Source of the DNA: Collinsella aerofaciens
GTDB taxonomy: Bacteria > Actinomycetota > Coriobacteriia > Coriobacteriales > Coriobacteriaceae
DNA length: 64,000 nucleotides
Reading direction: 5' to 3'
Assembly (NCBI RefSeq): GCF_963360655.1
Contig: NZ_OY725712.1
Coordinates: forward strand, 744,001-808,000
Positions within the stretch are counted from its first letter, which is position 1; every line of letters begins with the position of its first letter. The notes under the pieces are model-generated. The model did not search any database. It saw only the letters and a program-made list of their open reading frames with translations, and was not told the origin of the DNA. A program made the translations under genes and the position numbers. Below, one piece after another: positions 16,494 through 26,200 of this stretch.

Positions 16494-17420
16494 TTATGCC
16501 GAGACCTTAGCCTTGCGGCGTTTACGGACCGCATGGATCACGATGTCCAGCAGCAACAGCACAATGGCCACGACCACGATAAGCACGGCGAACTCGCGCT
16601 TGCCCCAGTGGCGGCCGGCCAGCGACTTTTGCTTGTCGACGTCCTTCTTGTTGTACTTGGTGCGCACGCAATGCACCAACAGGCGATGGTCGTTCACGCC
16701 GTAGGGCGTGCAGGTGACGAGCGTCACCTTGTCGGCACCGGGCTCGATGGTCAGCGACTCCATCTCCTCGGGCAGCACCACCTCGGAGTCCACCATCTTG
16801 TAGGCGAGCGTCTTATTCATGGTGTGCAGCAGCACCAGGTCGCCGGGCTCCAGCGAATGGATGTCGTCGAACATACTCAGGTTGCGCATGCCCGAGTGCG
16901 CGGTGAGCACGCAATGCGTCGAGGTGCCACCCACCGGCAGGCTCGTGCCCTCCAGGTGGCCGACGCCCGCCATGAGGACTTCTTCGCTCGTGCCGTGGTA
17001 GATGGGCATACTCACATCGATGGAGGGGATCTCGACCCAGCTCATCATGGGGTCGCGGTCAAAGATGAGCTGCTGGGCGTAGGGCTCGATCTGGTCGGCG
17101 GGAAGCTCGGTGGCCTCGCCCGCCAGCTGCTCGTTATAGGAGCGCGCCTGGAGCAGGATGCGCTCACGCTCCTCTTCAGACAGCGCATCCACGGTGCTGG
17201 ACACGGTGCTGATCTGGTTGAACACGCCCGAGGCCTCGAGCCGGTCCAAGATCCACGGCCAGGTCATAAGGCCCACGCCAATAAGGATGATGACGATGGT
17301 GATGAGCCGGTCGGCCCAGCGCGGCAGCCGCTTGCGGCGGCGCTTGGGTTTGGGCTGAGGGCTTGAGCCGCCGTTGTCCGCGGCGTTATTGCTCTTCATA
17401 TGTTTGGCGCCCTGCACCAT
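16494..17420 (-). CDS. Class C (pilin-polymerising) sortase
   Basis: A 308-residue membrane transpeptidase that links pilins through their sorting signals. A basic N-terminus precedes one membrane helix (about residues 37-58). The catalytic residues are visible: His in HCVLTAHSGM (about 175), Cys in TLVTCTPYGVN (about 237) and Arg in the following HRLLVHCVR. A second C-terminal membrane helix (about 276-297) is typical of class C. The ATG has GAGGAG upstream. The three pilin-like substrates lie further upstream on the same strand, but two AbiE-like genes and a terminator now separate them, so the sortase is probably transcribed separately. Confidence 0.92.
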   Translation of the reverse strand: MVQGAKHMKSNNAADNGGSSPQPKPKRRRKRLPRWADRLITIVIILIGVGLMTWPWILDRLEASGVFNQISTVSSTVDALSEEERERILLQARSYNEQLAGEATELPADQIEPYAQQLIFDRDPMMSWVEIPSIDVSMPIYHGTSEEVLMAGVGHLEGTSLPVGGTSTHCVLTAHSGMRNLSMFDDIHSLEPGDLVLLHTMNKTLAYKMVDSEVVLPEEMESLTIEPGADKVTLVTCTPYGVNDHRLLVHCVRTKYNKKDVDKQKSLAGRHWGKREFAVLIVVVAIVLLLLDIVIHAVRKRRKAKVSA

Positions 17421-17530
17421 CGCCAGTCACTCCTCTACAACTCAAGTTGTCTAAACAAATAATAGCCGATTAGCGAGCCCCGCGCCGGATAACGCAGCCA
17501 GATTGCACCGTCCGGGCCACGTAACCCCAC

Positions 17531-18304
17531 TCAACCAATCAAGCCATATGTTGCTTTCATCGTCTCGAGCAACTGCACCATCGTTGCGCCCGCAACCCCA
17601 ATCTGTTTCAGATTGACGTCGCCCACCTCGCAATCTTTAACAAACGCAAGCATATCGTCCTTCAGTTCTCCGCGCAGGTCGACGCCTTCCGACTCGCCAA
17701 GCAGCTGAGCAAGCCTCAGCGCATCGCGTTTATGCTTTTTTACCTTCTTCGAATCAACGTTCTCCCCCGCTTCCCTTCTGGCTTTTAGGTCGAGATACGC
17801 CTTCGCTTTGAACGGGACAATGTATTCCGTACCCAGGACCGAAACGCCGTCTACGGTCCGAATTCCCTGAAGGAACAAGCTGTAGTAAGCATCGTCCAAC
17901 AAAATTGCCGAAAGACTGCTTATGTTTTCATCAACGTGAATTGGCGCCGCATCAATCCCCTCACGACCCTTTAGAAAGTCGGGGCACTTCGCGAAGAGTT
18001 CGATCATATGGGGGTAACCCGGCCTCTTTGGCTCTGTAAACCGATAAAAACATGAGCCTTTACCTTCGCCCCAGCCGCAGCGGTAACCGCCATCACGCAC
18101 CAAAGTCCATATAGCTTCTGCCGTCTGAGGCAACCGGTCATCGGCGACAATTACCACATCAAAATCGTGAGTCATCCTAAACGGAAGTCCCGCCTCCGCG
18201 AGCAAAATGTCGCATGCCGTGCCGCCGATAAGAGCATACGATCCTACAGCTTCTTGCATATGCTGCTGAAATTCTTGGAGACCTTCTACAGCGCTTCTTG
18301 CCAT
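17531..18304 (-). CDS. AbiEii-like nucleotidyltransferase
   Basis: A 257-residue protein with the minimal nucleotidyltransferase motif: GGTACDILL (residues about 27-35) followed by RMTHDFDVVIV (about 43-53), which supplies the two catalytic aspartates in DFD. A later FKAKAYLDLKARR segment fits the AbiEii/AbiGii toxin family, which transfers nucleotides to targets such as tRNA acceptor ends. It overlaps the upstream partner by 19 nt, the gene order expected for an antitoxin-toxin (AbiEi-AbiEii) pair. Such pairs can give phage resistance by abortive infection. The AAAGGA site before the ATG supports the start. Confidence 0.75.
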   Translation of the reverse strand: MARSAVEGLQEFQQHMQEAVGSYALIGGTACDILLAEAGLPFRMTHDFDVVIVADDRLPQTAEAIWTLVRDGGYRCGWGEGKGSCFYRFTEPKRPGYPHMIELFAKCPDFLKGREGIDAAPIHVDENISSLSAILLDDAYYSLFLQGIRTVDGVSVLGTEYIVPFKAKAYLDLKARREAGENVDSKKVKKHKRDALRLAQLLGESEGVDLRGELKDDMLAFVKDCEVGDVNLKQIGVAGATMVQLLETMKATYGLIG

Positions 18305-19254
18305 GGATATTCCTTTCCAAACATGCGATCGACTTCGAGCTGAATTCGCTCATCGTCGATTGCCGCCAAAGATAGCGCAAGTGAAATGTCGTCGATACGG
18401 GAGGAGTTGGCAAACACGGGCGCATAGCGCCACACTTGGATCATCGCCGTTTCGTTATCCGGCAGTTCCCCGTCTGCGACTTCAAGGTCACGCAGCTCAC
18501 GCCATACACTTCTTAAGACAGCCTTTTGCTCCACGCCCGGCGCAGCGAGCATCGAACGCGCAGCGAGCGCCGTCTCCCCAGCGTCAGCAAGGCGATCGAT
18601 CTGTGGTGCCTTCCTTGCAAAAATAACCTTCGAGACAGGCGAGGAAAGCTCTGCAATGTGCTCACTGAGCAGTAGATCCACGACCACGGGTAACACAATG
18701 ACACGCCGTTCGCGCCGCTCGCGCCTTGCGAGCCCCCTGTCTACAAGCTCGGTTATGGCCTCACTCGCACGGCTTGCCGAAATCCCGAGCGCACGACAAA
18801 GGTCATCGGGATGATATGACTCCTGACCTGCTCCCCAGATTGCGGCAGCCTGCGCGTTGGGTGACATCTTGGTCGCGCGATTATGAAACCGGGCACCGCC
18901 TCTCTCCGTATAGGCAGCGCCCATAAATGGAAGAAAAGCCTGTCTACCGGGGCAAACAAAGTGAATCCCTTGCGCGACCAATGCCTTGCGCTGGCGCGCA
19001 TCGGCATCAGGGAACGAAATGACAACAGGAGCCTCCGAACGCAAGGTTAGCTGGCTATAGACCCTTTTGGCCTCGGGAAGCCCGACGCCAGTAGGCAAAC
19101 TTGCAAGCAAAAAAGAAAAACCATTTGCGTCAACGGCGCGGACCTCAATCGACCGCAGATGCAGCGGCAAGTGTGCGGATCCAGGCCAAGTTGTAGCCTT
19201 GGCGGAGAGGCCCAGTGCTTCTTGTAAGTAGGTAAGCGCTTCGTTCATTTCCAT
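18286..19254 (-). CDS. Putative AbiEi-like partner with winged helix
   Basis: A 322-residue protein, upstream of and overlapping the AbiEii-like toxin. A helix-turn-helix is suggested by DDLCRALGISASRASEAITELVDRG (about residues 148-172), followed by a basic wing RRERRERRVIVLP. The N-terminal 120 residues and the C-terminal region (about 190-322) are not recognised. By position it is the antitoxin and DNA-binding autoregulator. It is larger than the classical AbiEi, with the HTH in the middle, so it may be a variant family. The start is uncertain; ATG codons at 19254 and 19248 both have weak ribosome sites. A TTCCA-N8-TGGAA dyad lies about 15 nt upstream. Confidence 0.6.
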   Translation of the reverse strand: MEMNEALTYLQEALGLSAKATTWPGSAHLPLHLRSIEVRAVDANGFSFLLASLPTGVGLPEAKRVYSQLTLRSEAPVVISFPDADARQRKALVAQGIHFVCPGRQAFLPFMGAAYTERGGARFHNRATKMSPNAQAAAIWGAGQESYHPDDLCRALGISASRASEAITELVDRGLARRERRERRVIVLPVVVDLLLSEHIAELSSPVSKVIFARKAPQIDRLADAGETALAARSMLAAPGVEQKAVLRSVWRELRDLEVADGELPDNETAMIQVWRYAPVFANSSRIDDISLALSLAAIDDERIQLEVDRMFGKEYPWQEAL

Positions 19255-19339
19255 CTTTTTCGCTTAGTTCCAGTTGATATTGGAATTATACATAATTTTC
19301 GGAAATGATGTGATTTCTATCAGGTATGGACCCGCATTT

Positions 19340-19490
19340 GAGTTTTCAAAATGTCCCGAATCGGCTGGGCGATTCGGGATACAATGCCAGTAGGAAACGA
19401 CGCACCCCGCGTAAGTGATCGAAAGCGCGGGTGGCCTAGTTTTCTGGTTTTGTTAAATGCCCGGGATCCGACCCCCGGGCATTCTTATTT
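19340..19490 (+). other. Structured intergenic segment, possible small RNA
   Basis: Within the 513-bp gap between the AbiE-like pair and the pilin gene there are three hairpins in succession. TCCCGAATCG/CGATTCGGGA (19354-19379) has a 6-nt loop, CCCGCG/CGCGGG is at 19406-19441, and AATGCCCGGG/CCCGGGCATT (19456-19483) is followed by CTTATTT. The last looks like a plus-strand terminator although no plus-strand gene precedes it. Further on, CCTTCCACCGTCCG (19512-19525) can pair with CGGACGGTGGAGG (19601-19613). I could not match these to a known RNA family. Confidence 0.35.
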
Positions 19491-19627
19491 GCGCTTGTTG
19501 CGGCGCAAATGCCTTCCACCGTCCGCACCGCGCGTGCGCCTACGGACCTTAAACCGAATCTCATACGAGTCAAGAAACGCGATGACGGATGAGTCCGCAC
19601 CGGACGGTGGAGGCTGCCTGTGTTGTC

Positions 19628-19667
19628 CAAAAAGAACGGGGCAGACTCCAGCGTGGAGTCTGCCCCG
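19628..19667 (-). terminator. Terminator of the pilin operon
   Basis: A perfect 14-bp stem, CGGGGCAGACTCCA with TGGAGTCTGCCCCG around a 3-nt loop, followed on the minus strand by TTCTTTTTGG. It lies about 100 nt after the major pilin stop. Confidence 0.88.
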
Positions 19668-19767
19668 AAAAGAGAATGGCAAAGCAAGAACGTGGATGGA
19701 CGAGAAAAGTGTCCGCAAGTCTCATGGCCATCGCATCCCACCTGCCAAAGGGATGGGTGAGCGAGCG

Positions 19768-21525
19768 TTACTCCTGCTCGGACTCCTCAGCCTGCTTACG
19801 GCTGCGGACGAGGTGTGCCACGCCAATGCACAGCACCGCGCCGCCAGCAATCCAAGTGAAGGTCACGCCGTTAAGGCCGGTAAGCGGGAGGCCGGAGCCC
19901 TTCTGGTCGACAATGGTAAAGCTGAGTTTGCCGACTTCAGCTTTCGCGGAGTTCTGCTGGATGACATTTTCACCTGCCACAATGGCGCTCGTAGTTTCGG
20001 GCGTCACATCCGTACCGTCCTGATTGAGCGTGCGGCTGATAGTAAAGGTCACACCGCTTGCTGCGGAGTTATTGTAGCCAGGCGCAGGCTTAACCTCCTT
20101 GAGGATATAGGTGCTCTCGTCGAGGCCGACAACGTTAATCTTGCCGTTGCTGTCAGTTGTCAGAATTGCATTATCCTTAGTTGACGTCGTGGTACCGTCG
20201 GCCTTGATAAATTCGCTGGAGTCTTTCTCCTGTAGCGTGAACTGAACGCCTTCGAGGGTCTTGTGCTTGCCAGTCTCATCCTTGTCGTTACCAACCTTGG
20301 TGACGTCGATGCCGTAGGTGTAGTCGTAGGCAGGATGCGTAACCGTAGTGCCGGTACCGTCGGTGTGCGGGTTGTTGGAATAGGTCAGTTTTACCGTGTT
20401 TGTCTGGGCCTTACCGAGAATGTTCTCGTTAATCTTGCTAGCAACAAGTTTTGCCTGGTAGTTCACATAGACCTTTGAATTACCGCCAACGACAATGGGC
20501 TCACCGGCCTCATTCTTTACTTCTTTGAGATTATCGAAAGAGACAGTGAGTTTATTGTTGCTTTCCTCAGAAGGATAGTTCACTGTATAACAACTGTCCG
20601 CTACGACCGTATCGCCAATTTTGACCTTAACGACCGGCTTACCGTTCTCGTCGCATACCGGCACCATCGTAGAAGGAAGCTCGTCGGTAAAAGCATAGCT
20701 GTACTTAGTGTACGTATTGATGTTGCTAGCAACAGTGCCGGCAAGCTGATAATCAATCGGCTGCTCAGAGGCAGAGTCGGCGGACTTGTTGGGAGCACTG
20801 AAAACGTCCTTGCTATTGTCCGTAACAAACTTGCCGTTCTTGTCATCCTTGACGGCCTTGGTCACGTTGGGGACGTCCTTCTTGGGCTCCGCCTTTACAT
20901 CTTCACCACCGACGACAGTGAAGATTGGCGAGGTATAGGCGTCGGTATTGCCGTTGGCCGAATCGCTAGATGTGGTCGAACCAACATTTGCAGTCACAAA
21001 GAGCCAATAGCCGGTGTTTAAAGCCTTAAAGTCTCCCTTGCTGGAATCGCCTGGATTTGTCCAGGTTAGAGTCGAACCCTCAAGTGCGGCAGCAATCTTA
21101 TCCAACGTGGAGCCAGCGTCAACCTTGGCAGTCTGGCCAACATTATCACCGGCATTATCTTTAATGTACTTGGCCCAAGCCTGAGCGCCTGCATTCGCAT
21201 CAGGAGCCTTCGCGACGCCAGCAAATGCACCAGTCACAACATTCATAACATCAGGCGACGCCCAATCAATATCGGAAAGGATCTTATCGCCAGACCAGGC
21301 ACTTCCATCATAATTCTGCGTAACCTTTGCCTTGAAAATCTGGATGCCCTTAAAGGTTGTGTCCTTATAGGTCTTCTCGTCAATCTTTACATTGCCGTCC
21401 GTGGCCACCGTCGGCGTGACCGCAGCAAACGCCATCGTGACCGGGGCCATCACGCCGCCGAAGCTCAGCGCTGCTGTGAGGCCGGCGGTTACTGCCAGGC
21501 GTGCGATGTTCTTGCTCATGCTCAT
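19768..21525 (-). CDS. Major pilin (isopeptide-forming fimbrial backbone protein, LPLTG)
   Basis: A 585-residue surface protein. A signal peptide (about residues 1-35, ending AFA) is followed by pilin domains. The segment AEPKKDVPNVTKAV (about 210) matches the pilin motif whose lysine is joined by class C sortase. A SpaA-like Cna-B domain lies near 450-550, with GVQFTLQEKD and YILKEVKPAPGY carrying the usual Lys and Glu for isopeptide bonds. The C-terminus has LPLTG, a hydrophobic helix and a basic tail (RSRKQ). The ATG has CGGAGGA 8 nt upstream. It is the last gene of the three-gene pilin operon; being nearest the terminator and having a canonical LPXTG make it the likely shaft subunit. Confidence 0.88.
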   Translation of the reverse strand: MSMSKNIARLAVTAGLTAALSFGGVMAPVTMAFAAVTPTVATDGNVKIDEKTYKDTTFKGIQIFKAKVTQNYDGSAWSGDKILSDIDWASPDVMNVVTGAFAGVAKAPDANAGAQAWAKYIKDNAGDNVGQTAKVDAGSTLDKIAAALEGSTLTWTNPGDSSKGDFKALNTGYWLFVTANVGSTTSSDSANGNTDAYTSPIFTVVGGEDVKAEPKKDVPNVTKAVKDDKNGKFVTDNSKDVFSAPNKSADSASEQPIDYQLAGTVASNINTYTKYSYAFTDELPSTMVPVCDENGKPVVKVKIGDTVVADSCYTVNYPSEESNNKLTVSFDNLKEVKNEAGEPIVVGGNSKVYVNYQAKLVASKINENILGKAQTNTVKLTYSNNPHTDGTGTTVTHPAYDYTYGIDVTKVGNDKDETGKHKTLEGVQFTLQEKDSSEFIKADGTTTSTKDNAILTTDSNGKINVVGLDESTYILKEVKPAPGYNNSAASGVTFTISRTLNQDGTDVTPETTSAIVAGENVIQQNSAKAEVGKLSFTIVDQKGSGLPLTGLNGVTFTWIAGGAVLCIGVAHLVRSRKQAEESEQE

Positions 21526-21633
21526 CTTCTTTTCCTCCGTTTTCCGGTTGGTTCTCATTTGATCGGTCATCATCTGTCTGTGTCTTAGCATCTGCTTCGC
21601 TACGTCTCGCCCCGCTCTCTGCGGGGCTGCCAG

Positions 21634-23298
21634 CTACTCTTTATGGCTGCCACCTCCCCGCTTGACCAGGAGCGCGACCACGATGAGCGCGGCTCCGGCG
21701 ACCGCTGCGGCGGCCGCGGCGTACATTGCCATATCGCCAGTCGAGGGCATAAAGCCTCCGGTGGTAATGCTAGGGGGTGTGCCGGTGGGCGTGTTGATGA
21801 GCGACGCCTCCAGGCTGCCCGTCGACCCGTCCGCGCTGTCGGCGCGCAGGGGCGACTCGGCCGTGATGGTGAGCTTGGGCTTGGCGGCGGCCACCTGGTC
21901 GACGTCCAGGCCCTCGGCCTTGACCGTCACGGAGCGCGTGCCCTTAAAGGCGGTGTAGCCCTTGGGCGCCTTGAGCTCGCGGACCTCCAGCTTGCCCGAG
22001 TCCACGCCCGAGACGGTCACGCGGCCGTCCTCGCCCGTGGTGACGGTGGCCTTGCCCTCCGCATCCCACGTGCCGTCGGCCGCCAGCGTGCGGCCGCGGT
22101 CGTCGGCGATGCTCAGGACCGCCCCGGCAAGCGGCTTGTCGCCGTCGCTACTGCGCTTGGTGAGCGCGAGATCCCAGGTGTAGGCGCACGCATCGTCGCT
22201 CGGCGTGCGGGCAAAGCCCGCGTCGCCGGACTGGTCGGTAAAGGGAGAGCGCGGGTAGCGCAGGTAGACCTCGTTGGGGTTGCCCTTCGCGATGCCGTGG
22301 TTGCACGCGCTGTTGAGCGGCGCGTTGTACACGGCGACCACGCGGGCGCCCGCGGCGAAGGCGTCGGCCCCGCCGAGCGCGGCGATCAGGTCGCCGGTGC
22401 GCACGGTGAAGGTCTTACCGTCGACCGAGACCCCGCACTGGGCCGTGATGTCGGTCCAGCCCTTCGCGGGCTCGGTGCCGGCGCGGCCGTCCTTGCCGGT
22501 CGAGACGGCGTCAAAGCCGCCGTCCGCGCCCGCCGCCACGTACACGCGCATGCTCGCGGCCACCTTGGAGGGGTCGAGCCCCGCGCTCATGGTGTCGACG
22601 AACCGCACCGTATAGGTGTCGTAGGCCGTGAGCCCCGCCGGGACCGTGGCCGAGAGGCGCCAGTACAGGTCGTCGGCGACCGTGGCGTCGGCGGCCTTCT
22701 GCCAGGCGGCGGTGCCGTCCTCCAGCACGTGCTTGGACACCTTGGGCGTCGCCGCCTTGGGCTTGACGGTGACGGCGCTGCCGCCCACCAGGGCCATGAT
22801 CGGCGCGGTGCCGACCTCGCCTTGGGCGATGGCGTCGTCGTCGGCGACGATGAGCCAGTAGCCGCAGTGCAGCTCGGCCGCCGTACCCGCGTTAAGGGCC
22901 ACGAACACGGCGCCAGAGCTCTGGAGGGAACGAGCGAGCTGTGCGCTCAGCGCGCTCGTAAGGTGGGAATCGGTGTTGAGCCACTCGGCAGCTTCCTGCG
23001 CGGTGGTCTGGGAATTGGGCATGCCGGCGCTGTGCAGCACAGGCAGTGCGGCGTCGCGCGCGGCGTCGCTTGCCCAGGTGAGGTCGGTGGCGATCTTGGC
23101 GTCGCTGTCGCCGTCGACGACGTTGGCGCTAAAGATCTGGTAGGCGTCGTAGCTGCTCGCCACGGTGCCGCTCACCGTGATGGAACCGGTCGAGGTCGGC
23201 GCGGCCTGCGCGGAAGCGGGGAACACAACCGCGCAGGTGCCGACCACGAGGGCAAGCAGCGCAAACAAGATCGGGAAGGAGCAAACTTTCTTATTCAC
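21634..23298 (-). CDS. Pilin-like LPXTG-class surface protein (MPSTG signal)
   Basis: A 554-residue surface protein. A signal peptide with a long hydrophobic core (SFPILFALLALVVGTCAVV) ends at AQA. The pilin motif VKPKAATPKVSKHV is at about 170-185. A Cna-B-type domain (AGAVLSIADDRG...LEVRELKAPKGY) lies near residues 400-480. The sorting signal is FMPSTGD rather than LPXTG, followed by a long Ala/Val membrane helix and KRGGGSHKE. The GTG start overlaps the tip gene's TAA and has AAGGGAGGT upstream, so translation is coupled. The GC content is clearly higher than in the flanking pilin genes. It is probably a minor or basal pilin; a second backbone is possible. Confidence 0.82.
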   Translation of the reverse strand: MNKKVCSFPILFALLALVVGTCAVVFPASAQAAPTSTGSITVSGTVASSYDAYQIFSANVVDGDSDAKIATDLTWASDAARDAALPVLHSAGMPNSQTTAQEAAEWLNTDSHLTSALSAQLARSLQSSGAVFVALNAGTAAELHCGYWLIVADDDAIAQGEVGTAPIMALVGGSAVTVKPKAATPKVSKHVLEDGTAAWQKAADATVADDLYWRLSATVPAGLTAYDTYTVRFVDTMSAGLDPSKVAASMRVYVAAGADGGFDAVSTGKDGRAGTEPAKGWTDITAQCGVSVDGKTFTVRTGDLIAALGGADAFAAGARVVAVYNAPLNSACNHGIAKGNPNEVYLRYPRSPFTDQSGDAGFARTPSDDACAYTWDLALTKRSSDGDKPLAGAVLSIADDRGRTLAADGTWDAEGKATVTTGEDGRVTVSGVDSGKLEVRELKAPKGYTAFKGTRSVTVKAEGLDVDQVAAAKPKLTITAESPLRADSADGSTGSLEASLINTPTGTPPSITTGGFMPSTGDMAMYAAAAAAVAGAALIVVALLVKRGGGSHKE

Positions 23299-26200
23299 GA
23301 CGCTCACCTCCCTTCGCATTCGCCTTGCGACGAATGTGCATCCAGGCTGCAGCAGCGCAAAGCACCGCCGCGCCGGCAAGGTACGTCAGAGTGACGCCCG
23401 ACATACCAGAAAGGGGCAAAGAGGTGGAGTAGGTGTTGGTGAAGGTGGAGACGGGAATGATGGTTGGGTCCGCACCGGCGGAGGTTTGAACCGCGACGCC
23501 CTGCCCGTTCTTGCCAAGGGTGTTGCCCATGTCGTCCTTCATCTGCGTAACGGTGGTAGAGGTGGTAAGACCGGTGTACTTGCCAGTGGTCTCATTCATG
23601 ACGGCCTTCACCGTGACGGCAACCTGGTACTCGGCCTTGGAGTAGCGGAGCTTATCGATGGCACCGGTGGTAGGCGCGACCTCCTTCACCGTGTAGGTGT
23701 AGGTCTTGGCGTAATCTTTATTGGTGCCTGCTTCAGTGGACAGGTGCGACTTGTTGAACGTCATGGCGCCAAAGGTCGCCGTGATGTTGTTGAGCTTGGC
23801 GGCATCGGTCTCCCCTGCCTTTGGGGCAACAGAAATCTTGGGCGCTTCGGGCATGGGGGCTTTGGCTGCATAGTCACCCGTAGCCACAACGCTGAACTCG
23901 AACGGCACATAGTTGTCGTCAGCATCCTTCGGCCAATCCGTATTGCGAACGGATTTGGTCACCGGGATCTTCACGGACGTAGCACTGCACTTGTCGGAGA
24001 TGTACGTAGTGCCACTATCGATGCTCAGCTGCTCGTTCTCTTTCCACGTAATGGAGCCGTTTGTGCTGTCCACCGTGAACTTGTAGGTGTTCTTGTTCAG
24101 TTCGTAGCCAAACGGAGCCTGGGTCTCAACAAGCGTGTACGTGCCCGGCAGCAGGCCCTCGAGCTTGAACTTGCCAGGCGCGGTGTCGGTGTCTACCCAC
24201 GTGGTATCGCTCGAAGTCGACTGGTCGCTCACCTGATCTCTCACGGTCCAGGACTGGTTAACGGCCGCACCATCGGCGTCATTAGTCTTGGTGAGTTTCC
24301 ACTCAGAACCAGCCAAAGGAGTGTGTTTTGTGTCGCCCTCCCCCACCTTGGTCCAAGACACCGTACCGGTGATGATCTTGGTGTTGGGAATGGCACCTGT
24401 GGGGTTATTCTCGAACGGAACATTTTTGCCGTTCTCATCCACGTAACCCTGAACGTAGTTCGGCTTCTCGCCAGTATTGTTCATAGTGGCATAGTAGATG
24501 GTGTCTGACTTCTGGTAGCCAGCCGGCGCCGTCTCCTCTTTGATGTAATACGTGAAGTAGTTGGTATCGTTGGAATTGCCGATGTTTGCCTTCTGGTTCA
24601 GATAGTTGAACTGAAGCTTGCCATCACCCGAAGCGTAATCATTTGCGCCACCGTCAGTCACCGTCACGATAGCGTCCTTGCCCGCGACAGCATTCTCGAC
24701 AGAACCATAGATAGCCCACGAGGAACCAGGAAGCGACGTGTTGCCGTTCGCCGCATCGACCTTGCTCCACGCAACGGCGGAGCCGTCGGGCGTATACGAC
24801 CCAGACCACGGGAAGTTGTGACGCTCCTGATCCATATCGATGACGGAAGCCGAGTTACCCTCACCAAATGCTGCGGCAACCTTCGGGCTGTTCATTGAGA
24901 AATCGACGCCCACATAAACGCGGCCGTTGGTAGTCACATGGTCGTCGAAACTTCCGTTGGGAACGAGAATCGATCCGATCATAGCCGCCGCAGGATCGTC
25001 GTCAGTCCACTTGGCACCGGTGGCTGTGCCGCCGTATCCCCAGTCCGCGCGGTTTTCTCCCGCGATGCCGCCTCGAATGGTAAGGCTTTGCGTATCGACA
25101 AAGTTCCACATGATGGACTGGGAAGCCGTCGCGTATGCCTCGCCCAGCTCCTTGCCGGAATATTGAGTTTCGTAACCACGCGAAATCTCGGTACCGTTCC
25201 ACCAAAAGCGCCAGCCATTGTGAAACTCAATATTCGAAGGTCCGGTAACGTTCACAACAACCGAGGCGCCCTTGGGAATGCCCTCGAATGCGAAATCAAC
25301 GCCACGATAATACTCGTTGTTGTATGTATTGCTCAGCTGAGAAGCATCGATGGTGAACACCTGCTGCATAGAGGTGTTGTCGCCCTTAAACGTGATAAGA
25401 CGCTCGCTATTCTTGAATTTCTTACCATTGAGCGACGTATCGGCGCAGTCCGAATATATGGTCTTATACGACTCATCAAACACCAGGCCATAATTACAAT
25501 CCGTCTTGTCGTACTTGTTGATTACGTAGTTGTTGTGATTGCTCGCGAAACCAACCTCGAGCGTGCCGGTATTTGCAAACGAGTTGAGCTGTTTCGATAG
25601 CTTCGAGAGGTACCCATCTTCACCGTTGTAGCTCGAATAATCGTTATTGTTGACATTAGTCAAATCAACAGTTTGATTGAACAGGTTGCTTTCCTGAGAG
25701 TTCTTGCCCTCGTACCAATTACCCTGCGTTGTCACCACGGATTGGCGTTCATTGTTATCGCGCCAGTATGTGATGGGGCCTGCGATCTGCGCAGTGTAGG
25801 CAAAGCCGGAAGGAGTCGCGCCCTCAGAAGATTTCTGCCGTCCGACCCAAGCGCCTTTCTTCCAAGCGCCAACGGTAGTCGTCTCCGGCGAGTCGCCGCT
25901 ATAACCAACGCTCATCTTGGTGATCGCACTTTTAATTCCGGCCACCGCAAGCACGGTGCTGCCGGCGACAGGACGGAACTGGGAACCAAAACCAACGGTG
26001 CCAAAGCGGAAACCAGCACCAATTGATTGATAGGGCCAGCTCTCTTTGACTGGATTCATGGCAAGCTTGCCACGGACCAAGGTAAGGCCCTCCGCCTCAG
26101 CGGCATATGAGCCGGTGGGGGCGTTCTTCGCATCAAGATTACTAGTGTCGCTCGGCTTACCACCGATGTACATGTCGCGGCCGACGTAGGTGGCCACGCC

